Assembly (NCBI RefSeq): GCF_041435435.1
Contig: NZ_CP108494.1
Coordinates: forward strand, 682,001 to 746,000
Direction of reading: 5' to 3'
Source of the DNA: Streptomyces sp. NBC_01241
GTDB taxonomy: Bacteria > Actinomycetota > Actinomycetes > Streptomycetales > Streptomycetaceae
DNA: 64,000 nucleotides
Part shown: piece after piece, positions 54,901 to 63,880 of the stretch
Layout of the letters: every line of letters begins with the position of its first letter
Numbering within the stretch: the first letter of the stretch is position 1
The notes under the pieces: model-generated
What the model was told of the DNA's origin: nothing
The model's input: the letters and a program-made list of their open reading frames with translations, nothing else
Database searches by the model: none
Program-made: the position numbers and the translations under genes

Positions 54901-56325
54901 ATGGAAAGTGGCGGACGGCCGTCGGGGCCGGCACCGTCCGGTGGGCCGCAACGTCGGGGATCGGACGGAGAGCGCACGCGGGCGTGGCGTGAGCGCATGG
55001 AGGCTGCTCTGGCGGCTGCCACCGCGCGTACCCGGGCGACAGTGCGGCGCATCGGCCAGATGCCCCCGCCACCGGGTCCGTTCCGTCCCGGGTTCTGGCG
55101 TAGTCCGATCCGCGGGCCCTGGCTGACCTCGGTGTTCGGCCTGGTGCTGCTGATCGGCATCTCGCTGCTGTTCGTTACCGGACTGCTCTCCTACGCCTCC
55201 TACAACCCCGGGCTGAGCCCCCTCAATGACAAGACTCCCGACAAGGGCGTGCTGGGCTTCTATCTGTTCAGCTGGCCCACGCACCCGTATTGGCTGTACC
55301 GGCTGCTCCAGGGCGTGCACGTGACGTTGGGCGTGGTCCTGGTGCCGGTGCTGCTGGCCAAGTTGTGGTCGGTGATCCCGAAACTGTTCGAGTGGCTGCC
55401 GGTGCGCTCCGTCGCCCACGGACTGGAGCGGCTGTCCCTGCTGATGCTGGTCGGCGGGGTCATCTTCGAATTCGTCACCGGCATCCTCAACATCCAGCTC
55501 TACTACGTCTTCCCTGGCTCGTTCTATCGTCTGCACTTCTATGGCGCCTGGGTGTTCATCGCCGCCTTCGTCGTCCACGTATGCCTCAAACTCGGCCGGA
55601 TGACACGTGCCCTGCGCTCTCGCAGCCTGACTGCCGAACTGCGCACCGACCTGGCCCACACCCGGCCGGAGCCCCCGGACCCCGACGGCTTGGTGGTGGC
55701 CGCCCCCGCCCCGGCGACGATGACCCGCCGCGGCGCGGTGGGCATGGTGGGAGCGGGATCGCTGCTCCTCCTCGTCGTGACCGCCGGACAGAGCATCGGC
55801 GGGCGACTGCGCGGCACCGCGCTCCTCGCACCGCACAACCGTGATCCGGGCAGGAGCCCGAACGGCTTCCAGATCAACAAGACGGCGGCGGCCGTCGGTG
55901 TCACTCCCGCGCTCGTCGGACCGGACTGGCGGCTGGAGGTGCGCGGACGCGGAGCGCCACTGGTCTTCACCCGCGAGCAGCTCCTGGCCATGCCGCAGCA
56001 TGCCGCCGCACTGCCGATCGCCTGTGTGGAGGGATGGTCCACCGACGACCAGCACTGGAGCGGCCTACGGCTGGCCGACCTCGCCGCCATGACCGGCATG
56101 TCCGGCGCCGGAAGCGTCCTGGTCGAATCCATCCAACCGCCCGGCCCGTTCACCAGAGTGGTGCTGCGGGGCAACCAGATCCACGACCTCCGAGCGCTGC
56201 TCGCCCTCCGCGTCAACGGCGCACATCTCTCGCTCGACCACGGATACCCGGCCCGCATCATCGTCCCGGCCAACCCCGGCGTGAACAACACCAAGTGGGT
56301 CCACCGGCTCACCTTCAGGACGTGA
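54901..56325 (+). CDS. Membrane-anchored molybdopterin oxidoreductase (SUOX/YedY-like)
   Basis: A 474-residue protein. An Arg/Ala-rich cytoplasmic N-terminus is followed by about five helices (residues about 75-240) resembling a cytochrome b561-type membrane domain, with His in the helices (for example LLQGVHVTLGVV, AFVVHVCLKL). A TRRGAVGMVGAGSLLLLVVT segment (about 275-295) then anchors the external catalytic domain. That domain has the sulfite-oxidase fold, with the molybdenum-ligand Cys in IACVEGWSTDDQHWSG, and ends NNTKWVHRLTF. It probably oxidises or reduces a small substrate outside the membrane and exchanges electrons with the haem domain. The ribosome site is GGAGGAGAGGG. Confidence 0.88.
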   Translation: MESGGRPSGPAPSGGPQRRGSDGERTRAWRERMEAALAAATARTRATVRRIGQMPPPPGPFRPGFWRSPIRGPWLTSVFGLVLLIGISLLFVTGLLSYASYNPGLSPLNDKTPDKGVLGFYLFSWPTHPYWLYRLLQGVHVTLGVVLVPVLLAKLWSVIPKLFEWLPVRSVAHGLERLSLLMLVGGVIFEFVTGILNIQLYYVFPGSFYRLHFYGAWVFIAAFVVHVCLKLGRMTRALRSRSLTAELRTDLAHTRPEPPDPDGLVVAAPAPATMTRRGAVGMVGAGSLLLLVVTAGQSIGGRLRGTALLAPHNRDPGRSPNGFQINKTAAAVGVTPALVGPDWRLEVRGRGAPLVFTREQLLAMPQHAAALPIACVEGWSTDDQHWSGLRLADLAAMTGMSGAGSVLVESIQPPGPFTRVVLRGNQIHDLRALLALRVNGAHLSLDHGYPARIIVPANPGVNNTKWVHRLTFRT

Positions 56326-56327
56326 CC

Positions 56328-56831
56328 ATGGCACGCTTCGTCCGCTGGTACGGCTCCGGCCCCCTGCACCTTCTCGTCCTCATCGCCTCGTTCGCGCTCA
56401 CCGGCTACGCCATGGTGCGCCTGTTCGCCGTCCGGCCGCTGGAGGTGGCGATCTGGTTCGTCGGTGCCGCCATCCTCCACGACCTGATCCTGCTGCCCCT
56501 GTACTCGCTGGCCGACTTGTCGGCGCTCTCCGTACTACGGCATCGCGCTACCGCCGGACCGACGGTGCCGTGGATCAACTACCTCCGCGTCCCCGCCTTC
56601 CTGTCAAGTCTGCTCCTACTGGTCTGGTTCCCCCTCATCTTCCGACTGGCGGTCCCCTACCCCGGTTACACCGGGTTGTCCTACGACGTCTACCTCGGCC
56701 GATGGCTGGCGATCACCGGCGTGCTCTTTGCCGCCTCCGCGGTGGCCTTCGCGCTCAGGCTTCGCCGCGTCCGGCGGGCCGCCCGCGCCGACGAGGAACG
56801 CCCACCGCTCGACCCCGACGGTCCCCCGTGA
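56328..56831 (+). CDS. Four-helix membrane protein of the molybdopterin cluster
   Basis: A 167-residue protein with four hydrophobic helices (starting RWYGSGPLHLLVLIASFALT) and a basic, then acidic cytoplasmic tail. The helix 2 motif IWFVGAAILHDLILLPLYSL contains a His-Asp pair. It starts two bases after the oxidoreductase stop and overlaps the methyltransferase start (GTGA). No family name is known to me. Its constant position suggests a partner or assembly factor of the oxidoreductase. Confidence 0.75.
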   Translation: MARFVRWYGSGPLHLLVLIASFALTGYAMVRLFAVRPLEVAIWFVGAAILHDLILLPLYSLADLSALSVLRHRATAGPTVPWINYLRVPAFLSSLLLLVWFPLIFRLAVPYPGYTGLSYDVYLGRWLAITGVLFAASAVAFALRLRRVRRAARADEERPPLDPDGPP

Positions 56832-57502
56832 CGACCGAGGAGAACCGACCCGCACGCCAGGACCCCTACGCACTGGCCCTGCGGACCGGCGGCGGGCCGG
56901 TGTACCTACGGCTGACGGACGGACGGTGGACCTGGTTGCCGGTGCACCGCTGGTACGCACAACCCACCAGGGCCGACGAAACCCTGCTGGAGCGCTGCGC
57001 CGGCCCCGTTCTGGACGTCGGCTGCGGACCGGGCCGGCTGTGCAGTGCACTCCTGCACCAGGGCATCTTCGCCGTCGGTATCGACGTTGCCCCGCGGGCG
57101 GTCGCCAGCACCATCGCTCTCGGTGGGACGGCACTGTGCCGGTCGGTGTTTGCCCCCCTTCCTGGTGAGGGAGCCTGGCAGACCCTCCTGCTGGCCGACG
57201 GGAACATCGGCATCGGCGGCGCCCCCCGGGCCCTGCTCCGACGGTGTACACAGCTCATCGCACCGACGGGTGTCCTGCTCGTCGAGGTCGAGCCGATCGA
57301 CGTTGCAGAGCGCTGTACCGCATGGGTGGAAGACACCCATGGCCATCGGGGTCCGCCGTTTCCCTGGGCACGTCTCGGCGCTCCGGCGCTCCGCCGCATC
57401 GCGGCCGAACTCGGCCTCGGCGTCACCGACGAGTGGCAGGGCGATCACCGGAGCTTCCTTGCACTGAGCCCTCAGTGCACTGCCCGGGGGCGTCCCAACT
57501 GA
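56828..57502 (+). CDS. Class I SAM-dependent methyltransferase
   Basis: A 224-residue methyltransferase. Motif I is VLDVGCGPGRLCSAL (about residue 64). The acidic residue after the second strand is in FAVGIDVAPRAV, and the motif post-II region is LLADGNIGIGGAP. The N-terminus, with WLPVHRWYAQPTRADETLL, is typical of the small group encoded beside molybdopterin oxidoreductases. The acceptor is unknown. The GTG overlaps the upstream stop. Confidence 0.87.
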   Translation: MTTEENRPARQDPYALALRTGGGPVYLRLTDGRWTWLPVHRWYAQPTRADETLLERCAGPVLDVGCGPGRLCSALLHQGIFAVGIDVAPRAVASTIALGGTALCRSVFAPLPGEGAWQTLLLADGNIGIGGAPRALLRRCTQLIAPTGVLLVEVEPIDVAERCTAWVEDTHGHRGPPFPWARLGAPALRRIAAELGLGVTDEWQGDHRSFLALSPQCTARGRPN

Positions 57503-57709
57503 TGGGGGATCGGCGCTCCGGTTGCGAGGACATCGGCCGGGCTCCGGTGATTAACGAACAGGTGGCCTCGCCGGATCGTGGCACTCCGCCATGACAACAA
57601 CGGCGGCGGGAGGTTCGGCCCGCCGATGGTGCCGCTTGAGTGAGGTCAGTTCGCTGCGCAGGGAGGCTGTGATGGATCACCGACGGGCACCTGATATGGG
57701 CCTGCCCCG

Positions 57710-59608
57710 ATGGCGGCGGCTCAGACCGTCCTGGCCGAGTCCGGGGCAGACGGGCTGCGGTCGGTGAGCGCGCGACCGATCGGTGACCATGCCCTGCTGT
57801 CCGACTGCCGCTCGGCCGCCCTGGTTACCTCCGAGGGCTCGGTGGACTGGCTGTGCCTTCCCCGCTTCGACAGCCCGGCGATCTTCGCCCGGCTCCTCGA
57901 CGAGGACGCCGGCCACTGGTCCATCCGTACCGCCGGACCAGCCGACGTCAGCCGCCGCTACGTCGAGGAGACCCTCGTCCTGGAGACGACCTTCCGGGCA
58001 ACTGGAGGCACGGCAGTTGTACGCGACGCGCTCGCCCTGGGACGGCGCGAGCGCGGACACGCACTCGGCGAGGCCTCCCCCGGAATTCTGCTGCGTCAGG
58101 TCACCTGCACCGAAGGACAGGTGACCCTCGACATCGCCTACGCGCCACGCCCGGAGTTCGGGCTGATCCATCCGCTCCTGACACCGGTCCGGGGCGGGCT
58201 CGCCGCGTACGGCGGCGCCCACGTGCTCCGGCTGTCAAGCCCCGTCGAGCTGACGGTAAGCGGTTCCACCGCGCACGGCCGGTTCACCCTGCGGGCATCG
58301 GACCGCCTCGGCTTCGCATTGCATGTCGGGCCGGCGTGGGGAAGCGAGCCGGTGCGCTGGCGGGCGGGGCGCGTCCGGCGGCGCCTGAACGACACCGTCG
58401 AGGGCTGGCGCTCGTGGTCCCGGCAGCACCGGGGCTACGTCGGCCCCTGGCAGAAAGAGGTGGCACACAGCGGACGCGTGCTGCGGGGACTGACCTTCGC
58501 CCCTACGGGAGCCATCGTGGCCGCGGCCACCACCTCACTGCCCGAACGCCCCGGCGGCACACGCAACTGGGACTACCGCTACACCTGGGTCCGCGACGCG
58601 AGCTTCACCCTCCAAGCACTCGCCACCGCCGCCTGCGAGAAGGAGAAGGACAAGTTCTTCGGCTTCCTCGCCCGCGCCGCGGCAACCCAGCTCCACCGCG
58701 GCGTGAACCTGCAGATCATGTACGGCATCGGCGGTGAACACGACCTCAGCGAGCGGCAGCTGCCCCACTTGGCCGGCTGGCGCGACAGCACCCCCGTGCG
58801 CACCGGGAACGACGCCTGGCGCCAACGCCAGCTCGACGTCTACGGCGAACTCCTCGACGCCGCCCACGAGACCCTCCCAACCGGAGAGCGCCTGGACCCA
58901 CCCACCCGCGCCTTCCTGGTCGAGGCGGCCGACACAGCCGCCCGTCGCTGGACCGAGCCCGACCAGGGCATCTGGGAGAGACGCGGACCGAGCAGACACT
59001 TCCTGCACTCGAAACTGATGTGCTGGGTCGCCCTGGATCGCGCCATTGCCATGGCCCCGGCGCTTCAGGCCGACGAACGCGTACCCCACTGGCGGCATGA
59101 GCGGGACAACATCCGCCAAGCAGTCGAAGAGCGCGGCTGGAACGCCGGATTGGAGGCCTTCGCCCAGGCGTTCGGCAGTGACGAGCTGGACGCATCGGCG
59201 CTGATGCTGCCCATCGTCGGCTTCCTGCCTCCGCACGACCCACGCGTCCTGTCGACCGTGCTGGCCGTCGCCACCCACCTCACCGACCGCAACGGCCTGG
59301 TCCGCCGCTACCTCGGCGACGAGATCGAGGAAGCGGAAGGAGCCTTCCTGCTGTGCACCTTCTGGCTCGCCCACGCTCTCGCCCTGACCGGTCATGTCGT
59401 CCATGCACGGCAGGTGTTCCAGACCGCCCTCGCACACGCCAACGATGTCGGCTTGCTCGCCGAGGAAGCCGACACCGCCACGGGAGAAGCCCTCGGCAAC
59501 TTCCCTCAAGCCTTCAGCCACATCGGACTCATCAACGCCGCCCGCGCCATCCGCGATGCCGGGCAGCAATCCGCTCCGCAAGGAACCGAACACTGGTCCC
59601 CGGCATGA
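57710..59608 (+). CDS. Glycoside hydrolase family 15 (glucoamylase/trehalase-like)
   Basis: A 632-residue protein. The N-terminal beta-sandwich begins PIGDHALLSDCRSAALVTSE and SVDWLCLPRFDSPAIFARLL. The (alpha/alpha)6 barrel contains RNWDYRYTWVRDASFTLQAL (the catalytic-site W-D-Y-R-Y-x-W-x-R-D signature), and the later GIWERRGPSRHFLHSKLMCW has the catalytic Glu region. Actinobacterial relatives hydrolyse trehalose or alpha-glucans. There is no signal peptide, so it is cytoplasmic. The ATG at 57710 has only a weak ribosome site, and a GTG at 57764 (VSARPIG) is possible. Confidence 0.92.
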   Translation: MAAAQTVLAESGADGLRSVSARPIGDHALLSDCRSAALVTSEGSVDWLCLPRFDSPAIFARLLDEDAGHWSIRTAGPADVSRRYVEETLVLETTFRATGGTAVVRDALALGRRERGHALGEASPGILLRQVTCTEGQVTLDIAYAPRPEFGLIHPLLTPVRGGLAAYGGAHVLRLSSPVELTVSGSTAHGRFTLRASDRLGFALHVGPAWGSEPVRWRAGRVRRRLNDTVEGWRSWSRQHRGYVGPWQKEVAHSGRVLRGLTFAPTGAIVAAATTSLPERPGGTRNWDYRYTWVRDASFTLQALATAACEKEKDKFFGFLARAAATQLHRGVNLQIMYGIGGEHDLSERQLPHLAGWRDSTPVRTGNDAWRQRQLDVYGELLDAAHETLPTGERLDPPTRAFLVEAADTAARRWTEPDQGIWERRGPSRHFLHSKLMCWVALDRAIAMAPALQADERVPHWRHERDNIRQAVEERGWNAGLEAFAQAFGSDELDASALMLPIVGFLPPHDPRVLSTVLAVATHLTDRNGLVRRYLGDEIEEAEGAFLLCTFWLAHALALTGHVVHARQVFQTALAHANDVGLLAEEADTATGEALGNFPQAFSHIGLINAARAIRDAGQQSAPQGTEHWSPA

Positions 59609-59829
59609 ATCGACGACTGCCGCGTGTACGCCGTCGGGGGTGCGGACCAGCGCGGATGACTCATCCTGCGCGCCCGTCTCCCTAGCTAGCCCCAGGCCCC
59701 GCAGACAAGCAGGACACCGGCCCACCGACGCCGAGAACGAGACCGTCGAACGACCGACGGGGCTGACGTGGCCGCTCCCTGAGGGAGGTCGGCGGCACGA
59801 GATTCGTCGGCACGGACCATGTCTTCCGT
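59609..59829. other. Short gene-free stretch after GH15
   Basis: No gene supported. The frame of the next small gene is open back to 59767 without a start codon. Confidence 0.35.
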
Positions 59830-60054
59830 ATGGGGTCCGTACGCATCGAGGCATTCTCCGGCATGGCCGAGCACCTGTACGAACTCATCAAGAAGGGCCG
59901 TGTGGAGGGATACCGTCAGGCCGCCTTCCAGAGCAGCTCGGCCCCGCACAACACCCACGGAACCGACAGATGGAACGGGCCGATTTCTTTCCACGACGAC
60001 GGCACCGTCATGGCCCTGAGCGTCCTCCCTATCCGCAGAAGGCACCCTCGCTGA
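59830..60054 (+). CDS. Small hypothetical protein
   Basis: A 74-residue frame with clear Streptomyces codon bias: EAFSGMAEHLYELIKKGRVE, GYRQAAFQSSSAPHNTHGTD and RWNGPISFHDDGTVMALSVL. Amphipathic helix, then polar loop, then a beta hairpin. I do not recognise the family. The frame stays open 21 codons upstream (VGGTRFVGTDHVFR) without a start codon, so it may be the 3' end of a longer, truncated gene. No ribosome site precedes the ATG. Confidence 0.5.
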   Translation: MGSVRIEAFSGMAEHLYELIKKGRVEGYRQAAFQSSSAPHNTHGTDRWNGPISFHDDGTVMALSVLPIRRRHPR

Positions 60055-60304
60055 ACGCACCGCAGCGTCGTCACCGCCTGCCCCGCAGCAGGAGCGACGT
60101 GGACGACCAGAGCCCGACAAGACCGCATAGAGCTCCCCAGAGCCGGACCCGCCGCCACACCCAGAGCCCCCGCCGGCACAATCCGACGGGGGCTCGCCAC
60201 CTCTCACACGCCTATCACCAACAGCTTCGACGCACCTGGGCCACAAAAACCTGACCTGCACTTACGCGCCTCACATGAACCACCTGGACCGCACAGGACA
60301 CGAT
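60055..60304. other. Gene-free stretch before the pcaD fragment
   Basis: No gene is supported. Codon bias is absent in all frames. Confidence 0.35.
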
Positions 60305-60412
60305 CTACAACCTGTGCCATGTGGTGCCGAGGGAGGGGCCGATCACCAGGGTCGGTGCGTCTTCTGGCCCGTCAAAGCGGTATTGCAGGGTGTTCATCGG
60401 TGTCTCACTCAC
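60305..60412 (-). pseudogene. 3-oxoadipate enol-lactonase (pcaD) 5' fragment
   Basis: The GTG at 60412 with an AGGG ribosome site starts VSETPMNTLQYRFDGPEDAP and TLVIGPSLGTTWH. This is the first 33 residues of PcaD-type alpha/beta hydrolases of protocatechuate degradation (V-L-G-P-S-L-G-T-T oxyanion strand). After TTWH (about 60314) the sequence ends at an unrelated junction, so the rest of the gene is deleted. Confidence 0.72.
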
Positions 60413-60444
60413 CCGCCTGACCCTTTCATCTGTCACGACAGCCC

Positions 60445-60518
60445 CTATGAGCGGGGTCCTGGCTGTAGCCATCTGACCAGGTGGAAGACCTCCCGGGCCG
60501 CATAGCGTTTGAGGCAAC
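60445..60518 (-). pseudogene. IS110-family transposase 3' end, interrupted by the IS21 element (left part)
   Basis: On the minus strand the last codons read VRCLKRYAAREVFHLVRW then a short tail and stop at 60445. CLKRY(A/V)AREV is the conserved C-terminus of IS110 transposases. Joining this to 63930-64000 across the IS21 insertion gives a continuous frame, YYERRIKEGKTRREIV|RCLKRYAAREV. Confidence 0.8.
60514..60518. repeat. Left target-site duplication GCAAC
   Basis: GCAAC directly before the 5'-TGT end of the IS21 element, repeated at 63930-63934. Confidence 0.85.
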
Positions 60519-60596
60519 TGTCAGCGATCACGCAATTCCCCACTTCGTGCGGGTTCAGCGTCACGTAATTCCCCACCCCCGCGATCACGATTCCCC
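60519..60596. repeat. Left terminal repeats of the IS21 element
   Basis: Three directly ordered copies of a GATCACG-AATTCCCC-type motif at 60526-60541, 60560-60576 and 60583-60596. The first two have inverted partners at the right end. Confidence 0.85.
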
Positions 60597-60804
60597 ATGG
60601 GGACGGTGACCGCGGGCGAGGGCCTGGGGGCACCGGACCGGGCAGTTGTTATCCCTGTTCGAGTGGTTTGATCGCCTACTGGTCATCTCTGCCGATTCCT
60701 CCAGTTTCCCCATGGGCATGCCCGAGCCGGGTCGAGGGTCCTGGGCGTCTTGGAGTCGTCGTTGTCCTTCGGCCTGGAGACCGAGAGGTCGATGGACGAA
60801 CCGG

Positions 60805-62421
60805 ATGGCAAGGAGAACGTTCACCGTGGTCGACATCATCGAGATCTACGTCCACTGGTATGCGGGCCGCTCGAAGTCGCAGGTCGGCGCCTCGCTGGGG
60901 GTGGATCGCAAGACGATCAGGAAGTACCTGGCGCCGGCCGAGGCGGCCGGGATCGTCCCAGGCGGGCCGCCGATGGGTGAGGCGGATTGGGCCAAGCTGA
61001 TCAAGACCTGGTTCCCGGGTCAGGCCGAACGGGGACTGAACCAGATCACCTGGCCCGAGATCGAGCAGCACCGCGACTACATCAAGGCTCTGCTGGAGAC
61101 CACCACCGTTACCACGATCCATCAACGGCTTCGTGACGAGCGGAAGTTGAAGGCGTCGATCTCCTCTTTCCGCCGGTGGGTTCACGAGAACCTGCCCGAT
61201 GAGGCGGCCAGGTCGAAGGTCACGGTGCTCCGCGACGACGTCGAGCCCGGCTCGGAAGCCCAGATCGACTACGGCTTCATGGGGCAGTGGATCAACCCGG
61301 GCACCGGCAAGCGCCACCGGATCTGGGCCTTCGTGATGGTGTTGCCCTGCTCGCGGCACATGTTCGTGCGCCCGGTGATCCACATGGACCAGCATGCCTG
61401 GACCGAGTCCCACGCCGAGGCGTTCAGCTTCTTCGGAGGCGTCCCGCGTCGACTGGTGCCGGACAACCTCAAGACCGGGGTGGACAAGCCCGACCTCTAC
61501 GACCCGAAGACCAACAAGGCGTATGCCGAACTCGCCCTCTACTACGGCGCCCTGGTCGACCCAGCCAGAGCGGTCCATCCCAAGGACAAGCCGCGGGTCG
61601 AGCGCCCGATGCCCTACGTCCGCGACTCGTTCTGGAGCGGGCGCCAGTTCACCTCGCTCGAACACATGCAGGCCGAAGCCCTCATCTGGGCCAGGGAGAC
61701 CGCCGGCGGTCGGCAGTGCAAGCCGCTGGGCGGGGCCGCCCCGCTGGCGGTGTTCGACGCGGTCGAGGCCCCGGCCCTGCTGCCGCTGCCGGACAAGCCC
61801 TTCGTACTGGCCCGCTGGTCCACCGCCACCGTCGGCCCGGACATCCACGTCAAGGTCGGCCGCACCCTCTACTCGGTGCCCTGGAAGCTGATCGGCCGCC
61901 GTGTCGATGCCCGCTCCACAGCGACCATGGTTCAGGTCTTCCACGAGGGTCGGTTGGTCAAGACGCACGCCGCCCTGGAACAGGGAAAACGCACCGACAA
62001 GGGCGACTACCCGCCGGAGAAGATCGCCTTCCAGATGAAGACCCCGCTCTGGTGCCGGACCCAGGCATCCGAGGTCGGGGACCGCTGCCGGGAGGTGGTC
62101 GACCAACTGCTGGAGGTGAACGCCCTCTACCGACTCCGCGCCGCCCAGGGGATCCTCGGACTGCGCAAGAAGTACAGCGACGTCCGCCTGGAGGCCGCCT
62201 GCGCGAAGGCCCTCACGGTCGGTGACCCCTCCTACCGCACCATCAAGGGCATCCTGATCGCCGGCACCGAGACCGACCCCGAGCCGGAGACCGGCGACGC
62301 CGGCGCCGCGGCCTTCCTCCACGGCCCCGGGGGCCTGTTCCCCACCGACATCCCCGCCCAGACACTGGGCGGACTCCACGAGGACCAGGGCCACGACGAC
62401 GCTGAGGAGGCCGTGCGATGA
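60805..62421 (+). CDS. istA: IS21 transposase IstA
   Basis: About 538 residues. The N-terminal HTH for end binding is in VDIIEIYVHWYAGRSKSQVG then ASLGVDRKTIRKYL. The DDE catalytic core has Asp in EAQIDYGFMGQW, Asp in RRLVPDNLKTG and Glu in KPRVERPMPYVRD. A beta-barrel region follows (VKVGRTLYSVPWKLIGRRVD). The ATG at 60805 is chosen because homology starts there. The frame is open further upstream to 60646. It overlaps istB (ATGA). IstA cuts and joins the element ends with help from the IstB ATPase. Confidence 0.93.
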   Translation: MARRTFTVVDIIEIYVHWYAGRSKSQVGASLGVDRKTIRKYLAPAEAAGIVPGGPPMGEADWAKLIKTWFPGQAERGLNQITWPEIEQHRDYIKALLETTTVTTIHQRLRDERKLKASISSFRRWVHENLPDEAARSKVTVLRDDVEPGSEAQIDYGFMGQWINPGTGKRHRIWAFVMVLPCSRHMFVRPVIHMDQHAWTESHAEAFSFFGGVPRRLVPDNLKTGVDKPDLYDPKTNKAYAELALYYGALVDPARAVHPKDKPRVERPMPYVRDSFWSGRQFTSLEHMQAEALIWARETAGGRQCKPLGGAAPLAVFDAVEAPALLPLPDKPFVLARWSTATVGPDIHVKVGRTLYSVPWKLIGRRVDARSTATMVQVFHEGRLVKTHAALEQGKRTDKGDYPPEKIAFQMKTPLWCRTQASEVGDRCREVVDQLLEVNALYRLRAAQGILGLRKKYSDVRLEAACAKALTVGDPSYRTIKGILIAGTETDPEPETGDAGAAAFLHGPGGLFPTDIPAQTLGGLHEDQGHDDAEEAVR

Positions 62422-63188
62422 GCGTGATGGACACCGCCCTGCGCGAGTCACTGAAAGTTCTCCGGCTGTCCGGGATGATGGAGACCCTTGACGCCCGCCT
62501 GGCCCAGGCCCACGGCGGAGAGCTCGGACACCTCGACTTTCTCCAGGTCCTCTGCCAGGACGAGATCACCCGCCGCGAGACCGTCGCCTTCCAACGCCGC
62601 CTACACCGGGCTAAGTTCGAGCAGCAGGTGACCTTGGAAGAGTTCGACTTCACCGCCTCCTCCAAGCTCCCCGCCGCCCAGATCCGGGACCTGGCCGCTC
62701 TACGCTGGCTCCACGCCGGTGAGTCCGTAATTCTGTTCGGGCCGGTCGGGGTCGGCAAGACCCATATCGCCCAGGCCCTGGGGCACCTCGCCGTCCGCCA
62801 GGGCGCGAACGTCCGCTTCGCCAAGACCAGCCGAATCGTGGCCGAGCTCGCCGGCGGCCACGCGGACCGGACCTGGGACAAGCGCATGCGCGAGCTGATC
62901 CGCCCCGACGTCCTGATCCTCGACGACTTCGCCATGCGCCAGATGACCGCCGCCCAGGCCGACGACCTCTACGAGCTGGTCAGCGAGCGGCAGGGACGAT
63001 CTCTGATCATCACCAGCAACCGGGCTCCCAGCGACTGGTATCCCCTGTTCCCCAACCCCGTCGTCGCCGAATCGCTCCTCGACCGGCTGATCAACACCAG
63101 CCACCAGGTCATCATGAACGGTCCCAGCTACCGACCCAACAAACGCCCCAGGAACCCGGCCGACAAGAACGGAACAGCAGCCTCATAG
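62418..63188 (+). CDS. istB: IS21 helper ATPase IstB
   Basis: A 256-residue AAA+ ATPase of the DnaC/IstB type that remodels target DNA and stimulates IstA. Walker A is FGPVGVGKTHIAQAL (about residue 112), Walker B is VLILDDFAMRQM and sensor 1 is LIITSNRAPSDW. The N-terminal IstB_N helix pair (MDTALRESLKVLRLSGMMET) is present. It overlaps istA by four bases. Intact. Confidence 0.95.
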   Translation: MSVMDTALRESLKVLRLSGMMETLDARLAQAHGGELGHLDFLQVLCQDEITRRETVAFQRRLHRAKFEQQVTLEEFDFTASSKLPAAQIRDLAALRWLHAGESVILFGPVGVGKTHIAQALGHLAVRQGANVRFAKTSRIVAELAGGHADRTWDKRMRELIRPDVLILDDFAMRQMTAAQADDLYELVSERQGRSLIITSNRAPSDWYPLFPNPVVAESLLDRLINTSHQVIMNGPSYRPNKRPRNPADKNGTAAS

Positions 63189-63264
63189 GGCAGCTGACCA
63201 TGGGAATCATCGGATCGGCGCCTGGGCCGTGGGGCTCAGGCGCCTCGGCCTCGGTTCGCCGACG

Positions 63265-63807
63265 CTAGTTGATATTGATGTTGAACGTGGAGACCTTGCC
63301 GTCCGCAGCGGTGAGGGTGACCGGCCCGAAGGTGATAATCACGGCCGAGTTGCCTCCCGGACCCTTGTAGTAGCCCGCCGCTCCGGTGACCCGGACAGCC
63401 AATGCCACGAGCGTCGACGCACCTTGCTCATCGGCGTTGATCTCCGGCTGGGCAAGGGCGGGATGCCCGTTGGCTTCTGCCCAGTCACGGAACCTGCGGG
63501 CGTCCCGGCTCATATCGGGCAGGATGCTCTTGTTGGCCCAGGCCCACAGCCATGAGCCCGAGCCGGGGCTGAAACTGCCGAGGATCTGAGCGGGCGCTGT
63601 CGCCGTCTTGTCGGGGAAGGTCCAGGTGATGATGCCGGTCGTCTGGTCCAGATCCCAGCGGTCCGCTGAACCCAGCCCCCAAGACATGTGGGCACGACCC
63701 AACTGTTCGATCATGTCTTCGCCCTGCAGAAGCAGGGGGCTCAGGTCGGCTCGCTCTCCAGCCTGACCAGCACTCTCCGGCTCATTGGCCCGCTTGAACA
63801 TACCCAT
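63265..63807 (-). CDS. DUF6882 protein carried as IS21 passenger
   Basis: A 180-residue soluble protein: LGSADRWDLDQTTGIITWTF, APAQILGSFSPGSGSWLWAW then ANKSILPDMSRDARRFRDWA match DUF6882, a family of unknown function found as free-standing proteins in many bacteria. It lies wholly inside the terminal repeats of the IS21 element, on the strand opposite istAB and convergent with istB. The ATG at 63807 or 63801 could be used, and neither has a clear ribosome site. Passenger genes are uncommon in IS21 elements. It may aid persistence of the element or host fitness, but nothing in the sequence shows how. Confidence 0.8.
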   Translation of the reverse strand: MGMFKRANEPESAGQAGERADLSPLLLQGEDMIEQLGRAHMSWGLGSADRWDLDQTTGIITWTFPDKTATAPAQILGSFSPGSGSWLWAWANKSILPDMSRDARRFRDWAEANGHPALAQPEINADEQGASTLVALAVRVTGAAGYYKGPGGNSAVIITFGPVTLTAADGKVSTFNININ

Positions 63808-63880
63808 GCCGCGGAGTCTGCCAGAGGCCACCGACCAGTCGACGACGGCCTCTTACACCTGACACCTCGCCACCGACAGG

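Noticed and set aside
60240..60505. Integrase-like LGHKNLT...TYA trace on the plus strand
   Set aside because: Only a few residues resemble the H-x-x-R box region of tyrosine recombinases, and the rest of the frame overlaps the antisense pcaD fragment.
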